Source: Deltaproteobacteria bacterium
Lineage (GTDB): Bacteria; Desulfobacterota; GWC2-55-46
Direction: 5' to 3'
DNA: 64,000 nt
NCBI GenBank assembly: GCA_016219075.1
Contig: JACRCJ010000286.1
Coordinates: 1-64,000 of the forward strand
Position 1 is the first letter of the stretch, and every line of letters starts with the position of its first letter. Below the pieces are notes generated by a model. It was not told the origin of the DNA. It made no database searches and worked only from the letters and a program-made list of their open reading frames with translations. Positions 15,706-24,192 of the stretch are shown in pieces. The translations under genes were made by a program, and so were the position numbers.

Positions 15706-15825
15706 ATGGACAGGCTCGAAAAGGAAGAAAGAAAACTTAACAGGTTCTATATTGTGGCTACATTCGTCATCACAACCGGCATACTCGTGGCAAACCTGTT
15801 TTTCTCAGGCGCGGCCACTGTTTAG
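15706..15825 (+). CDS. Small membrane peptide 5 (39 aa)
   Basis: ATG 15706 follows AAAGGAG (15693-15699). A charged amphipathic N-terminus (MDRLEKEERKLNRF) precedes one hydrophobic helix (YIVATFVITTGILVANLFF) and a short tail. It differs from peptides 1-4 in its long charged head, so it may be the part that contacts a cytoplasmic partner (inference). It is the last member before the strong terminator at 15901. Confidence 0.65.
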   Translation: MDRLEKEERKLNRFYIVATFVITTGILVANLFFSGAATV

Positions 15826-15900
15826 CCGAAAACTTTAAGGATTCACCTTAAAAAGGTTTCTATACCCGCAATCACCTCCCGCCACAAATACCCGCACCAC

Positions 15901-15945
15901 GACCCTCATCAGGAGTCAGGCCTGATGAGGGTCCTTTTCTTTTTA
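15901..15945 (+). terminator. Strong terminator of the small-peptide operon
   Basis: GACCCTCATCAGG (15901-15913) and CCTGATGAGGGTC (15921-15933) form a 13-base-pair stem with a seven-base loop, followed by CTTTTCTTTTT. It closes the sigma-54 unit and insulates the activator gene. Confidence 0.9.
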
Positions 15946-15966
15946 CCCTTTTCTATTTTGGAACAA

Positions 15967-15984
15967 TGTTTCATTTTAGCAACA
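15967..15984 (+). promoter_or_regulatory. TGTTTC dyad upstream of the sigma-54 activator gene
   Basis: TGTTTCATTTTAGCAACA matches the three sites at 14891-14994. It lies 57 bases before the activator start, where binding would more likely repress or autoregulate the gene. Confidence 0.55.
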
Positions 15985-16040
15985 TTTGTCATATCTTTTT
16001 CCCCGCCTTTTGGATATGATGTCCAAACAAGGAGGCATTC

Positions 16041-17435
16041 ATGGGCACGGAGCAAATTGAGAGGCACGGCCATCCCGCCGTGGCGGCGGAGAGCGAGGCC
16101 GTCCACAAATACCTCGACATAAACAGCGACACCATCTTGAACAGCATCGCCGACGGGGTCGTCGTCATCGGGCTCGACCACAGGATGATCTTCATAAACC
16201 GGGCCGCCAGGGAGATACTCGGAAAGGCGGGCGCCGAGGACCTCCTTAGCGGGGCCAAGTGCGGCGAGGTCATGGGCCACTCGGGCTGCACATTCGGGTG
16301 CCTCATAAATTCGACCATCAAGACGGGCGAGCACTTCTACAACTACGAGGCGACGTTCGAGAGGAACGACAAGAAGATAATACTGAGCATCAATACGGCC
16401 CTCCTTAAGGACAAGAACGGCCGTGTCATAGGCGGGATAGAGATATTCAGGGACGTTTCCCTCATAAAGGAGCTTAAGGACGAATTGAAGGGCAAGTACT
16501 CCTTCAGCAACATCATCGGCAAGAACCACAGGATACACGAGGTCTTCGAGCTACTCCACGAGGTCGCGCCCACAAAGGCCACCGTCCTCATAGAGGGCGA
16601 GACCGGCACGGGCAAGGAGCTCATAGCCAACGCCATCCACCACAACTCCCCGCGCTCGAACGGCCCGTTCGTCAAGGTCAACTGCGCTGCGTTGTCGGAA
16701 GGTCTGTTAGAGAGCGAGCTATTCGGGCATGTGAAGGGCTCGTTCACCGGGGCCATAGCCGACAAGCCCGGCAGGTTCGAGCTGGCGGACAACGGCACAC
16801 TCTTTATCGACGAGGTCGGCGACATCACGCAGCACACGCAGGTGAAGCTCCTTAGGGTGCTTCAGGAAGGCGAGTTCGAAAAGGTCGGGGGGACCAGGAC
16901 CATAAAGGTCAACGTAAGGGTCATAACCGCGACCAACAGGGACCTGAAGACGATGGTGGAAAGGGGCGAGTTCAGGGAGGACCTCTACTACAGGCTGAAG
17001 GTCGTTCCGGTGCGCCTGCCGGCGCTTCGGGAGAGGAAAGACGACATCCCTTTGCTCGTTAAATACTTCATCGACAAGTTCAACAGGGAGATGGGCATGG
17101 AGATAACCAACATCTCGCCCGCGGCCATGGAACTCCTCATGGAGTACGACTACCCCGGCAACATCAGGGAGCTCGAGCACATAATAGAGCACGCTTTCGT
17201 GAGGTGCCAGGGAAAGACCCTGAACCCCGATCACCTGCCCAGGGACCTCCACAACAGGGAGATAACGGGCAAGGCCATAACCGGCCCCGAGCCCCTGAAG
17301 GCGCTCGAAAAGGAGATAATCCTCCAGGCGCTGAACGAGGCGGGCTGGAAATACGCCGAGGCCGCCAGGAAGCTCAAGATGAGCAGGACCACGCTCTGGA
17401 GGCGGATGAAGGAGCTTCGGATAAATAAGGTTTAG
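16041..17435 (+). CDS. Sigma-54-dependent activator: Cys-containing PAS, AAA+, Fis HTH
   Basis: 464 residues. A PAS domain (about 25-145) carries C74, C83 and C87 ([16 protein letters not shown]), a possible metal, cluster or thiol redox sensor. The AAA+ domain (about 150-390) has Walker A GETGTGKE, Walker [12 protein letters not shown] and the sigma-54 contact loop written GSFTGA instead of GAFTGA. The C-terminus is a Fis-type helix-turn-helix ([21 protein letters not shown]). There is no receiver domain, so the signal is probably sensed directly by the PAS. ATG 16041 follows GGAGG. Shared DNA dyads make the upstream small-peptide operon its likely target. Confidence 0.9.
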   Translation: MGTEQIERHGHPAVAAESEAVHKYLDINSDTILNSIADGVVVIGLDHRMIFINRAAREILGKAGAEDLLSGAKCGEVMGHSGCTFGCLINSTIKTGEHFYNYEATFERNDKKIILSINTALLKDKNGRVIGGIEIFRDVSLIKELKDELKGKYSFSNIIGKNHRIHEVFELLHEVAPTKATVLIEGETGTGKELIANAIHHNSPRSNGPFVKVNCAALSEGLLESELFGHVKGSFTGAIADKPGRFELADNGTLFIDEVGDITQHTQVKLLRVLQEGEFEKVGGTRTIKVNVRVITATNRDLKTMVERGEFREDLYYRLKVVPVRLPALRERKDDIPLLVKYFIDKFNREMGMEITNISPAAMELLMEYDYPGNIRELEHIIEHAFVRCQGKTLNPDHLPRDLHNREITGKAITGPEPLKALEKEIILQALNEAGWKYAEAARKLKMSRTTLWRRMKELRINKV

Positions 17436-17443
17436 CTGGCTGC

Positions 17444-17484
17444 ATGTGTCGAATATCCCCCGAAGAAAAGCTGAGGGGAGATTT
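17444..17484 (+). repeat. Partial third copy of the dispersed GATTCCCCG repeat
   Basis: The stretch from ATGTGTCGAATATC through CGAAGAAAAGCTG to GGGGAGATTTA matches the last 40 bases of the repeat at 54367-54484, including CCCCGAAGAAAAGCTG. It lies between the activator stop and its terminator. Confidence 0.6.
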
Positions 17485-17493
17485 AATACTTTA

Positions 17494-17531
17494 TGCGGGT
17501 TCAGGTTTATAACCTGAACCCGCATTTTTTC
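17494..17531 (+). terminator. Terminator after the sigma-54 activator
   Basis: TGCGGGTTCAGGTT (17494-17507) and AACCTGAACCCGCA (17511-17524) form a 14-base-pair stem with a three-base loop, followed by TTTTTTC. Confidence 0.9.
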
Positions 17532-17689
17532 TTTTATCTTTTGTTTTTACAAACACACAGGGCATAGGGCGTAGCATCGAGGGAGGGGGAAGTTTAATGT
17601 GATTCCCCGCAGTTTGCCGTGAAATAAAACGCCCCCCGCCTTGACATCCGCGCCTCTTTGAAAAAGAATAAGAGATGGGGGAGGCGCGC

Positions 17690-18715
17690 ATGAAGATAGC
17701 CATATTCGAGGTGGAGGAGTGGGAGCGCGGGGCGTTCATGGCGCTCGAAGCGGCCCACGAAATAGTCTTTTCGCACGACCCTATTGGGGCCGGGAACGCC
17801 GATGAATTCTCCGGCGCCGAGGTCATATCGACGTTCATATATTCCGACCTTGGCGCCGATGTGCTGGCGCGCCTGAAGGGCCTGAAGCTCATCGCCACGC
17901 GCTCCACGGGCTTCGACCATATCGATACCGGTTACTGCGCGCGGAAAGGCGTCCTTGTGAGCAACGTCCCCGCGTACGGCGACAACACGGTAGCGGAGCA
18001 CGTCTTCGGGCTGATGCTCATGATAAGCCACAACCTTTACGAGTCCGTGGAGAGGACGAGGAAAGGGGACTTTTCTATTAAGGGTTTGAGGGGATTCGAC
18101 CTTTTGGGCAAGACCCTCGGCGTCCTCGGCACGGGCAGGATAGGGAGGTGCGTCATCGAGATAGCCAGGGGCTTCCGCATGGACGTCCTTGCCTACGACA
18201 TTCACCCGGACAACGCCCTGGCCGAAAGGCTCGGCTTCCGTTACGCCCCGGTCGAGGAGGTGCTCTCAAGCTCCGATATCATCACCGTCCACCTCCCGGC
18301 CACTGCCTCGACCCGCGACCTCATCTCGAAAAAGGAATTCTCCATGATGAAGGAGGGCGCGGTAATCATAAACACCGCGAGGGGCGGCATCATCGACGTA
18401 CAGGCGCTCCTCGAGGCGGTCACAAAAGGCAGGGTGCGCGCGGCGGGCCTCGACGTGCTCCCCGAGGAGCCGTCGATCAGGGAGGAGGCGGAGCTGATCC
18501 GCTCTATCGCGATGAAAAAGCCTCTGGAGGCGCTGCTCGCGGACCATGTCCTCTTGAAGCACAGGAACGTATACATCACCCCGCATAACGCCTTCAACAC
18601 GAAAGAGGCCGTGGGAAGGATACTCGACACGACAGTCGATAACATCGCGTCGTACATCAGGGGCGCGCCGAAAAACATCGTGGCCGGGTACGAGTTCGCG
18701 TCCACGAAGGGCTGA
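17690..18715 (+). CDS. D-2-hydroxyacid dehydrogenase (D-lactate-dehydrogenase-like)
   Basis: 341 residues of the D-isomer-specific 2-hydroxyacid dehydrogenase family, which reduce 2-keto acids with NADH. The nucleotide fold shows GTGRIGRCVIEIARGF, and the catalytic trio is present: Arg in NTARGGIID, Glu in LDVLPEEPS and His in TPHNAFNTKEA. The HNAFNT form is typical of D-lactate dehydrogenases. A frame start at 17675 overlaps the ribosome site GGGGGAGG, so ATG 17690 was chosen. It is monocistronic as far as can be seen and might make lactate or recycle a keto acid. Confidence 0.87.
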   Translation: MKIAIFEVEEWERGAFMALEAAHEIVFSHDPIGAGNADEFSGAEVISTFIYSDLGADVLARLKGLKLIATRSTGFDHIDTGYCARKGVLVSNVPAYGDNTVAEHVFGLMLMISHNLYESVERTRKGDFSIKGLRGFDLLGKTLGVLGTGRIGRCVIEIARGFRMDVLAYDIHPDNALAERLGFRYAPVEEVLSSSDIITVHLPATASTRDLISKKEFSMMKEGAVIINTARGGIIDVQALLEAVTKGRVRAAGLDVLPEEPSIREEAELIRSIAMKKPLEALLADHVLLKHRNVYITPHNAFNTKEAVGRILDTTVDNIASYIRGAPKNIVAGYEFASTKG

Positions 18716-19133
18716 GCGGGGCGCACATACAGCGGGCATGGAAAGGCGGTTTCCACACGTGCGGGGCGCGGGGAAACCGCGGTTGAACACGCACAGCGAG
18801 CGCATTCCCCGCTGCTTGCGGCGGGGTTTAGCGAGCGAATCGAAATTTTTTCCTTTTGTGTCGAAGATTCCCCGCAGCTTGCTGCGGGGAGATTCAACCC
18901 GGCCTCGTAAACAGTTGCTAAAAATAATTTAAAATTTTTGGTTGACAATGTTTTGGTTTTCTGTAATGATGTAATCAAGCGTTTCGGAAACCTCAACGGA
19001 AATTCACCGGGCCACCCTCAACAGACTTTCACCAAGAAACAAATCCCTAAAAAAGAAATAGGACTCTGTGCGGGCACATCCGCGCGTATTGGTTTTATTT
19101 TATCTTCTATCTGGCGAAAGGGCCGATTAAGAG
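18716..19133. other. Intergenic region before the polysaccharide locus
   Basis: No gene is supported here; a 64-residue frame at 18738 only reads through the repeat at 18785-18898. A TTGACA at 18942-18947 with TAATGA or similar 16-17 bases on is a weak promoter candidate for the 40-kb locus. The long leader (about 160 bases) before the first start could house antitermination signals, but none was identified. Confidence 0.5.
18785..18898 (+). repeat. Dispersed repeat, copy A
   Basis: About 114 bases starting GAACACGCACAGCGAGCGC and ending GGGGAGATTCAAC. It contains two GC-rich hairpins (CCCCGCTGCTTGCGGCGGGG and CCCCGCAGCTTGCTGCGGGG). Copy B lies at 54367-54484 and a partial copy at 17444-17484. 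It carries no gene. Confidence 0.75.
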
Positions 19134-20333
19134 ATGAGAATCCCCTTTGGAACGGTCACGATCACCGAAAGATCGAAAGAGCTTATTTTCGAGGCCCTGA
19201 ACTCAAGCAGGGTCTCAAGCGGCAGGTACGTTAGGGAGTTCGAGAAAAGGTTCGCCTCCCTCGTCGGAGCGAAGGAATCCGTGGCGCTGAGCACGGGGAC
19301 GGACGCGGACACGGTCGCCCTCGCGGTCCTGTATGACTTCGGCGCAAAGAGGGGCGACGAGGTCATCGTGCCCGCGCTGTCGTTCGTAGCCACCGGCAAC
19401 GCCGTGCTCCAGGCGGGCTTCACGCCGGTATTCGTGGACATAGACAGGCAGACCCTGAACATCGACCCCGATGGGATCGAGGAGGCCATAACCGAAAGAA
19501 CGAGGGCCATCATGCCGGTGCACCTCATGGGCAAGCCCGCCGAGATGGACTCGATCATGGGGATAGCCAAACGGCGCGGCCTCTACGTGATAGAGGACGC
19601 GGCAGAGGCCCACGGGGCCGTATACAAGGGGCGCAATATCGGCACTATCGGCGACATGGCGGCCTACAGCCTGTACGTGGCCCATATCATCACCACCATC
19701 GAGGGCGGGATAGTGACGACGGACAGGGAGGACTTCGCCGAGATACTCCGGTCGCTCCGGTCGCACGGCAGGGCGTGCAAGTGCGAAAGCTGCGTCCTTA
19801 ACATCAACTCGGGGTACTGCAACAAACGGTTCAAGTCGGGCGACGGCTTCGACATAAGGTTCCAGTTCGAAAGGATAGGGTACTCGGCCAAGATGAACGA
19901 GCTCGAGGCCGCCGTGGGGCTCGGCAACCTCGACGTATTCGACGAGATACTCGGCAAGAAGCGGAGGAACCTCCTTTCGATGATGGAGAAGTTCCAGAGG
20001 TTCAGCCAGTACCTCTATACCATAAGAGAAGAGGCGCACGAGAAGATAGGTCCGCACGGTTTCCCCATCATACTCAGGGAGGACGCGCCGTTTTCGAGGA
20101 ACCAGCTCGTCCATCACATGGAGAAGGCGGGCATCGACACGAGGAACCTCTTCCTTTCGATGCCGACGCAGTGCCCGGGCTTCGGGTTCCTCGGGTATAA
20201 ACTCGGGCAATTCCCCGCGGCCGAGTACATGGGCAACCGCGGCATCCACATAGGGGTCCATCAGGATATATCCGAAAAGGAAATAGACTATATCATGTCC
20301 ACCGTATCAGGCTTTCTCGAAAGACACGCTTAA
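19134..20333 (+). CDS. DegT/DnrJ-fold PMP-dependent sugar dehydratase (E1/ColD-like)
   Basis: 399 residues of the DegT/DnrJ/EryC1/StrS fold. The cofactor Asp is in IEDAAEAHGA (D155), but the Lys that normally binds PLP is His184 (SLYVAHIITTIEGG). This exchange marks the 3-dehydratases ColD and RfbH/E1, which use PMP to remove the 3-OH of NDP-4-keto-6-deoxysugars. Four cysteines follow (C215, C217, C220, C229 in ACKCESC...YCNKRF), arranged like the [2Fe-2S] ligands of E1. A dehydratase rather than a transaminase is therefore likely. No E3-type reductase is seen nearby. It is the first gene of the polysaccharide locus. Confidence 0.8.
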   Translation: MRIPFGTVTITERSKELIFEALNSSRVSSGRYVREFEKRFASLVGAKESVALSTGTDADTVALAVLYDFGAKRGDEVIVPALSFVATGNAVLQAGFTPVFVDIDRQTLNIDPDGIEEAITERTRAIMPVHLMGKPAEMDSIMGIAKRRGLYVIEDAAEAHGAVYKGRNIGTIGDMAAYSLYVAHIITTIEGGIVTTDREDFAEILRSLRSHGRACKCESCVLNINSGYCNKRFKSGDGFDIRFQFERIGYSAKMNELEAAVGLGNLDVFDEILGKKRRNLLSMMEKFQRFSQYLYTIREEAHEKIGPHGFPIILREDAPFSRNQLVHHMEKAGIDTRNLFLSMPTQCPGFGFLGYKLGQFPAAEYMGNRGIHIGVHQDISEKEIDYIMSTVSGFLERHA

Positions 20334-20463
20334 CTCGATACTTTTTCATCTCAGTCCGCATCAGGAACGCACCTCGCAGCTCTCCAGAACAACACCTTAG
20401 AATTCCATCCGCGCTTTCTCATCGAAGAAAAGGCTCTCAATCCCTTTTTGCCGGAGTGTATCT

Positions 20464-21249
20464 TTGCGCGTTAAAGAGGCTGTCATACTCGCGGGCGGGC
20501 TCGGGACAAGGCTCAAGAGCGTAGTCAGGGACCTGCCCAAGCCCATGGCCGATGTAAGCGGCAGGCCATTTCTCTCCTATCTGCTGGAGTACCTTTCAAG
20601 CCACGGGATAAACAAGGTTGTTCTCTCCGTGGGGTTCAGGCGCGAAGCGATAATGGAGTGTTTCGGGGGCGGCCACAGTGGCGTGGCAATCGAGTACGCG
20701 GTCGAAGACAGGCCTCTGGGCACGGGCGGCGGCTTGAGGGAGGCGCTTAAGCTCTGCCGCGGAGAGAACGTCTTCGCGCTTAACGGCGACAGCTTCTTCG
20801 GGGTCAACCTCGGCTCCATGGAATTCTTCCACGTCACGGGCGGGCCGCTCCTTACGATGGCGGTAAAGCCGGTGGTTGAGATAGCGAGGTTCGGCTCAAT
20901 ACGCGTCGAGGACGCGAGGGTGGCCGGGTTCGAGGAGAAAAAAACAGGCCCCGGGTTCATAAACGGAGGGGTCTATATAATCAACAGGAGGATACTCGGC
21001 GCGCTCGACGGCTTCAAGGAGAGTTTTTCCTTTGAGAGCGATTTTTTGAAGCTCAACTCGGGGTCGATACTCCCGTTCGTGAGCGACTCATATTTCATAG
21101 ACATAGGCATCCCTGAAGATTACGCAAAGGCACGGTTCGAGCTGGCAGGGCGCTTCGAAAGGCTGCTTAAGCGGCCAAACAGGCCGCATGGGCAGAAGGC
21201 CGTCCCGGCTCAGGGCCCGGACGCGGCAAAAATCCAAAGGGAGGGTTAG
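20464..21249 (+). CDS. Sugar-1-phosphate nucleotidyltransferase (HddC-like)
   Basis: 261 residues. The signature AVILAGGLGTRLKSVVRDLPKPMADVSGRPF and the later NGDSFFG (Mg site) show a nucleotidyltransferase, closest in style to D-glycero-alpha-D-manno-heptose-1-phosphate guanylyltransferase (HddC/RmlA-like). The start is TTG 20464 after GGAGTG; no ATG or GTG lies upstream of the active-site loop in frame. The next gene is an HddA-like kinase, so the pair should turn heptose-7-phosphate (via the bisphosphate and a phosphatase) into GDP-heptose. A basic 30-residue tail has no clear role. Confidence 0.82.
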   Translation: MRVKEAVILAGGLGTRLKSVVRDLPKPMADVSGRPFLSYLLEYLSSHGINKVVLSVGFRREAIMECFGGGHSGVAIEYAVEDRPLGTGGGLREALKLCRGENVFALNGDSFFGVNLGSMEFFHVTGGPLLTMAVKPVVEIARFGSIRVEDARVAGFEEKKTGPGFINGGVYIINRRILGALDGFKESFSFESDFLKLNSGSILPFVSDSYFIDIGIPEDYAKARFELAGRFERLLKRPNRPHGQKAVPAQGPDAAKIQREG

Positions 21250-22299
21250 ATGATCATCTCTCGCACGCCGCACAGGATATCGTTTTTCGGCGGAGGTACC
21301 GATTACCCGTCGTGGTACCTCGAACACGGGGGAAAAGTGCTCGGGGCCGCCATAGACAAGTACTGCTACATCACCTGCAGGGACCTGCCACCGTTTTTCA
21401 AGCACAGGCACAGGATAGCGTACTCGAAGGTGGAGACCGTAAACCATGTCGATGAGATACAGCACCCGTCGGTAAAGAGCACGCTTAAGTACCTCGGGGT
21501 GGAAAGAGGGCTTGAGATACACCACGACGGCGACATACCCGCGCTTTCGGGAATGGGGTCGAGCTCCGCGTTCACGGTAGGGCTCATAAAGACGCTCTAC
21601 GCGCTTGAAGGCAAGCTCATCCTGAAGGAAGACCTCTTCAGGAAGGCGATACACATCGAGCAGGAGATAATCAAGGAAAACGTGGGCTCTCAGGACCAGG
21701 TGTGGGCCGCCTGCGGAGGGGTTAATACCATCGAGTTCCTCCATAACGGCAACATAGTAGTAAGGCCCGTCATCATGATGGAGAAGGACCTGAGGAGCTT
21801 CGAAGGGAAGTTCATGCTCTTCTATACCGGCAGGGCCCGGTTCGCCTCGGAGATAGCCGGGGAGCAGATACGGAACACGTCTCGGAACAAAGGCGAGCTG
21901 AAGGAGATGAGGGCGCTCGTTGACGAGGCGGAAAAGATACTCGTCCGCGGCAGCAACGACTTCACGGACTTCGGAAGGCTCCTGAACGGCACATGGGAGC
22001 TTAAGAAAAGGCTCTCCGACAAGATAAGCAACCTGGAGATAGACCATATCTACGATACCGCGATGAGTAACGGGGCCGTCGGCGGGAAGCTCCTGGGCGC
22101 GGGCAACGGCGGGTTCATGGTCTTCTATGTCGAGCCCGGGGACCAGAAAAGGGTAAAGGAGGCATTGACAGGATACCTCCATGTGCCTTTCAGGTTCGAC
22201 TTTTCAGGCTCGGAGATAATGGTCTACAAGCCTGTTTATCACGGCACGGGCTGGAACAGCGCCGTATATTTCGAAAAAGAGGCGATCGTCAACGCCTGA
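21250..22299 (+). CDS. GHMP-family sugar kinase (heptose-7-phosphate kinase-like)
   Basis: 349 residues. The N-terminus RTPHRISFFGGGTDYPSWY, the ATP loop PALSGMGSSSAFTVG and the C-terminal KLLGAGNGGFMVFY are the three GHMP motifs. The FGGGTD start is typical of D-glycero-D-manno-heptose-7-phosphate 1-kinases (HddA) and L-fucose kinases of this clade. It abuts the guanylyltransferase gene with no gap, so a GDP-heptose route is the simplest reading. GmhA (SIS isomerase) is not in the window. ATG 21250 follows GGGAGGG. Confidence 0.85.
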   Translation: MIISRTPHRISFFGGGTDYPSWYLEHGGKVLGAAIDKYCYITCRDLPPFFKHRHRIAYSKVETVNHVDEIQHPSVKSTLKYLGVERGLEIHHDGDIPALSGMGSSSAFTVGLIKTLYALEGKLILKEDLFRKAIHIEQEIIKENVGSQDQVWAACGGVNTIEFLHNGNIVVRPVIMMEKDLRSFEGKFMLFYTGRARFASEIAGEQIRNTSRNKGELKEMRALVDEAEKILVRGSNDFTDFGRLLNGTWELKKRLSDKISNLEIDHIYDTAMSNGAVGGKLLGAGNGGFMVFYVEPGDQKRVKEALTGYLHVPFRFDFSGSEIMVYKPVYHGTGWNSAVYFEKEAIVNA

Positions 22300-22313
22300 A
22301 GGAGAGAATACCG

Positions 22314-23252
22314 ATGGAGAGCAATATTTTAGTGACCGGGGGCGCCGGCTATCTCGGCTCAACGCTTGTGCCGGAATTGCTGAAACTGGGGCACAGGGTG
22401 ACCGTCCTCGATAATTTCATGTACAGGCAGAACTCGCTCCTCGACTGCTGCTCCTTCGAGAGCTTCGACGTCGTGAAGGGGGACGCGAGGGACGAGGACG
22501 TCTTGAGGCCGCTCCTTAAAAAGGCCGATTACATAATCCCGCTCGCCGCGCTCGTGGGAGCGCCGCTGTGCAGCCGGGACAAGATAGGGACTATCACCAC
22601 CAACAGGGACGCGATAGCGTCGATAGTGAAGCTGTCTTCCAGGACACAGCGGATAATTATGCCGACCACCAACAGCGGCTACGGCGTCGGGCAGAAGGGC
22701 GTCCACTGCACCGAGGAAACGCCCCTTAACCCGATATCCCTTTACGGGAAGACCAAGATGGAGGCCGAGAAGCTGATACTTGAGCGGGGCAATGCCGTAA
22801 GTTTCAGGCTCGCCACGGTCTTCGGGACCTCCCCGAGGATGAGGATAGACCTCCTCGTGAACGACTTCACCTACCGCGCCGCAAAGGAAAGGTTCGTCGT
22901 AGTCTTCGAGGGCCACTTCAAGAGGAACTATATCCATGTAAGGGACGTGGCAAGGGCCTTCGTCCACGCCATCGGGAATTTCGACTCCCTGAACTCCGAG
23001 GCCTTCAACGTCGGCCTGAGCGGAGCGAACCTCTCAAAGATCGAGCTCTGCGCGAAGATTAAGGAGATAGTCCCCGACTTCGTCTTCCTCGAGGCACCGG
23101 TGGGCGAGGACCCTGACAAGAGGGACTACATAGTATCGAACGCGAAGATCGAAAAGAGGGGGTTCATGCCCTCCCATACCCTTGAGCAGGGGATAAGGGA
23201 GCTTATAAAGGGGTATACAATCGTGCTCAACAGCAGGTACGGGAATGCGTAA
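22314..23252 (+). CDS. NAD-dependent sugar epimerase/dehydratase (SDR)
   Basis: 312 residues of the extended SDR class. NAD binding is shown by GGAGYLGSTLVPELL at residues 9-23, and the active site by SGYGVG with YGKTK (Tyr/Lys pair near 144-148). The likely substrate is the NDP-sugar made by the preceding kinase and nucleotidyltransferase, though whether it acts as 4,6-dehydratase, epimerase or reductase cannot be decided here. ATG 22314 has GGAGAG upstream. It overlaps the next gene by eight bases. Confidence 0.85.
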   Translation: MESNILVTGGAGYLGSTLVPELLKLGHRVTVLDNFMYRQNSLLDCCSFESFDVVKGDARDEDVLRPLLKKADYIIPLAALVGAPLCSRDKIGTITTNRDAIASIVKLSSRTQRIIMPTTNSGYGVGQKGVHCTEETPLNPISLYGKTKMEAEKLILERGNAVSFRLATVFGTSPRMRIDLLVNDFTYRAAKERFVVVFEGHFKRNYIHVRDVARAFVHAIGNFDSLNSEAFNVGLSGANLSKIELCAKIKEIVPDFVFLEAPVGEDPDKRDYIVSNAKIEKRGFMPSHTLEQGIRELIKGYTIVLNSRYGNA

Positions 23253-24192
23253 GTCCTCGCGGATATACGTGGCCGGGCATACGGGCCTCCTTGGCAGGGC
23301 GCTCCTCAGTGTCCTTGGCGAGAGGGGGTATACGGAGGTAATCACCCGGACTCACGCCGAGCTCGACCTTACTGACGGCCTTGCGGTCGACGGGTTCTTC
23401 AAAAGAGAAAGGCCAGAGTACGTTTTCTTATCAGCCGGGCTTACCGGCGGGATAGTAGCCAACCTCACTTATCCGGCGGCGTTCCTGCACACGAACATTG
23501 CGATACAGGATTCGGTATTCCAGGCCGCGCAGAAATACAATGCCGAGCGGGTTGTATTCTACGGCTCGTCCTGCATGTACCCGAGGGACTGCCCCCAGCC
23601 CATGAAAGAGGAACACATGCTCACTGGCGCAATGGAAAAGACGAGCGAGGCGTACGCGATAGCGAAGACGGTCGGGGTGATAGCGTGCAGGGCGTACAAC
23701 GCCCAGTATAAGACAAAGAGGTTCCTGGCCCTTGTCCCCAACTCGCTGTACGGCCCTTATGACAACTTCGAGCTTGAGACCTCGCATGTGCTGGCGGGCC
23801 TGATAAGGAGGCTTTACGAGGCGCATATAGAAGGGCGCGAGAGGATCGCGCTCTGGGGCAGCGGTATGCCGAGGAGGGAGTTCCTCTTCAGCAAGGACGC
23901 GGCCGAGGCGTCGATATTCGCGATGGAGAACGCCGACAGGCTCGAAAACACGCATTACAACATCGGCTCAGGCGCGGATTATTCGATAAAAGAGCTGGCC
24001 GAGATGGCGGCCTGGGGCATAGGTTACGCCGGGGCTATCGAATGGGACCGGACCAGGCCCGACGGGGCCGAGAGGAAGATACTCGACAGCGCGAGGTTCC
24101 TGTCGCTCGGATGGAGGCCGAAGGTAAACCTGGAGGAGGGGCTCAAGATTACCTGCGACTGGTTCGTCAAAAACAAGGTGAAGATGATATGA
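23245..24192 (+). CDS. GDP-L-fucose-synthase-like epimerase/reductase
   Basis: 315 residues, closely patterned on GDP-4-keto-6-deoxymannose 3,5-epimerase-4-reductase (GMER). Motifs: YVAGHTGLLGRAL for NADPH, GSSCMYPRDCPQP, YAIAK and NSLYGPYDNFE. All catalytic residues are kept: Cys110, Tyr137, Lys141 and His181. It should therefore epimerise and/or reduce a GDP-4-keto sugar, perhaps a 6-deoxyheptose as its Campylobacter relatives do (inference). A paralogue at 26503 has lost these residues. It overlaps genes on both sides. Confidence 0.85.
   Translation: MRKSSRIYVAGHTGLLGRALLSVLGERGYTEVITRTHAELDLTDGLAVDGFFKRERPEYVFLSAGLTGGIVANLTYPAAFLHTNIAIQDSVFQAAQKYNAERVVFYGSSCMYPRDCPQPMKEEHMLTGAMEKTSEAYAIAKTVGVIACRAYNAQYKTKRFLALVPNSLYGPYDNFELETSHVLAGLIRRLYEAHIEGRERIALWGSGMPRREFLFSKDAAEASIFAMENADRLENTHYNIGSGADYSIKELAEMAAWGIGYAGAIEWDRTRPDGAERKILDSARFLSLGWRPKVNLEEGLKITCDWFVKNKVKMI

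Noticed and set aside
18738..18932. 64-codon open frame
   Set aside because: It reads through the dispersed repeat; shared residues with the SLBB protein come from the repeat, not from homology.
21088..22182. 364-codon minus-strand open frame
   Set aside because: Antisense to the nucleotidyltransferase and GHMP kinase genes, both with clear motifs.
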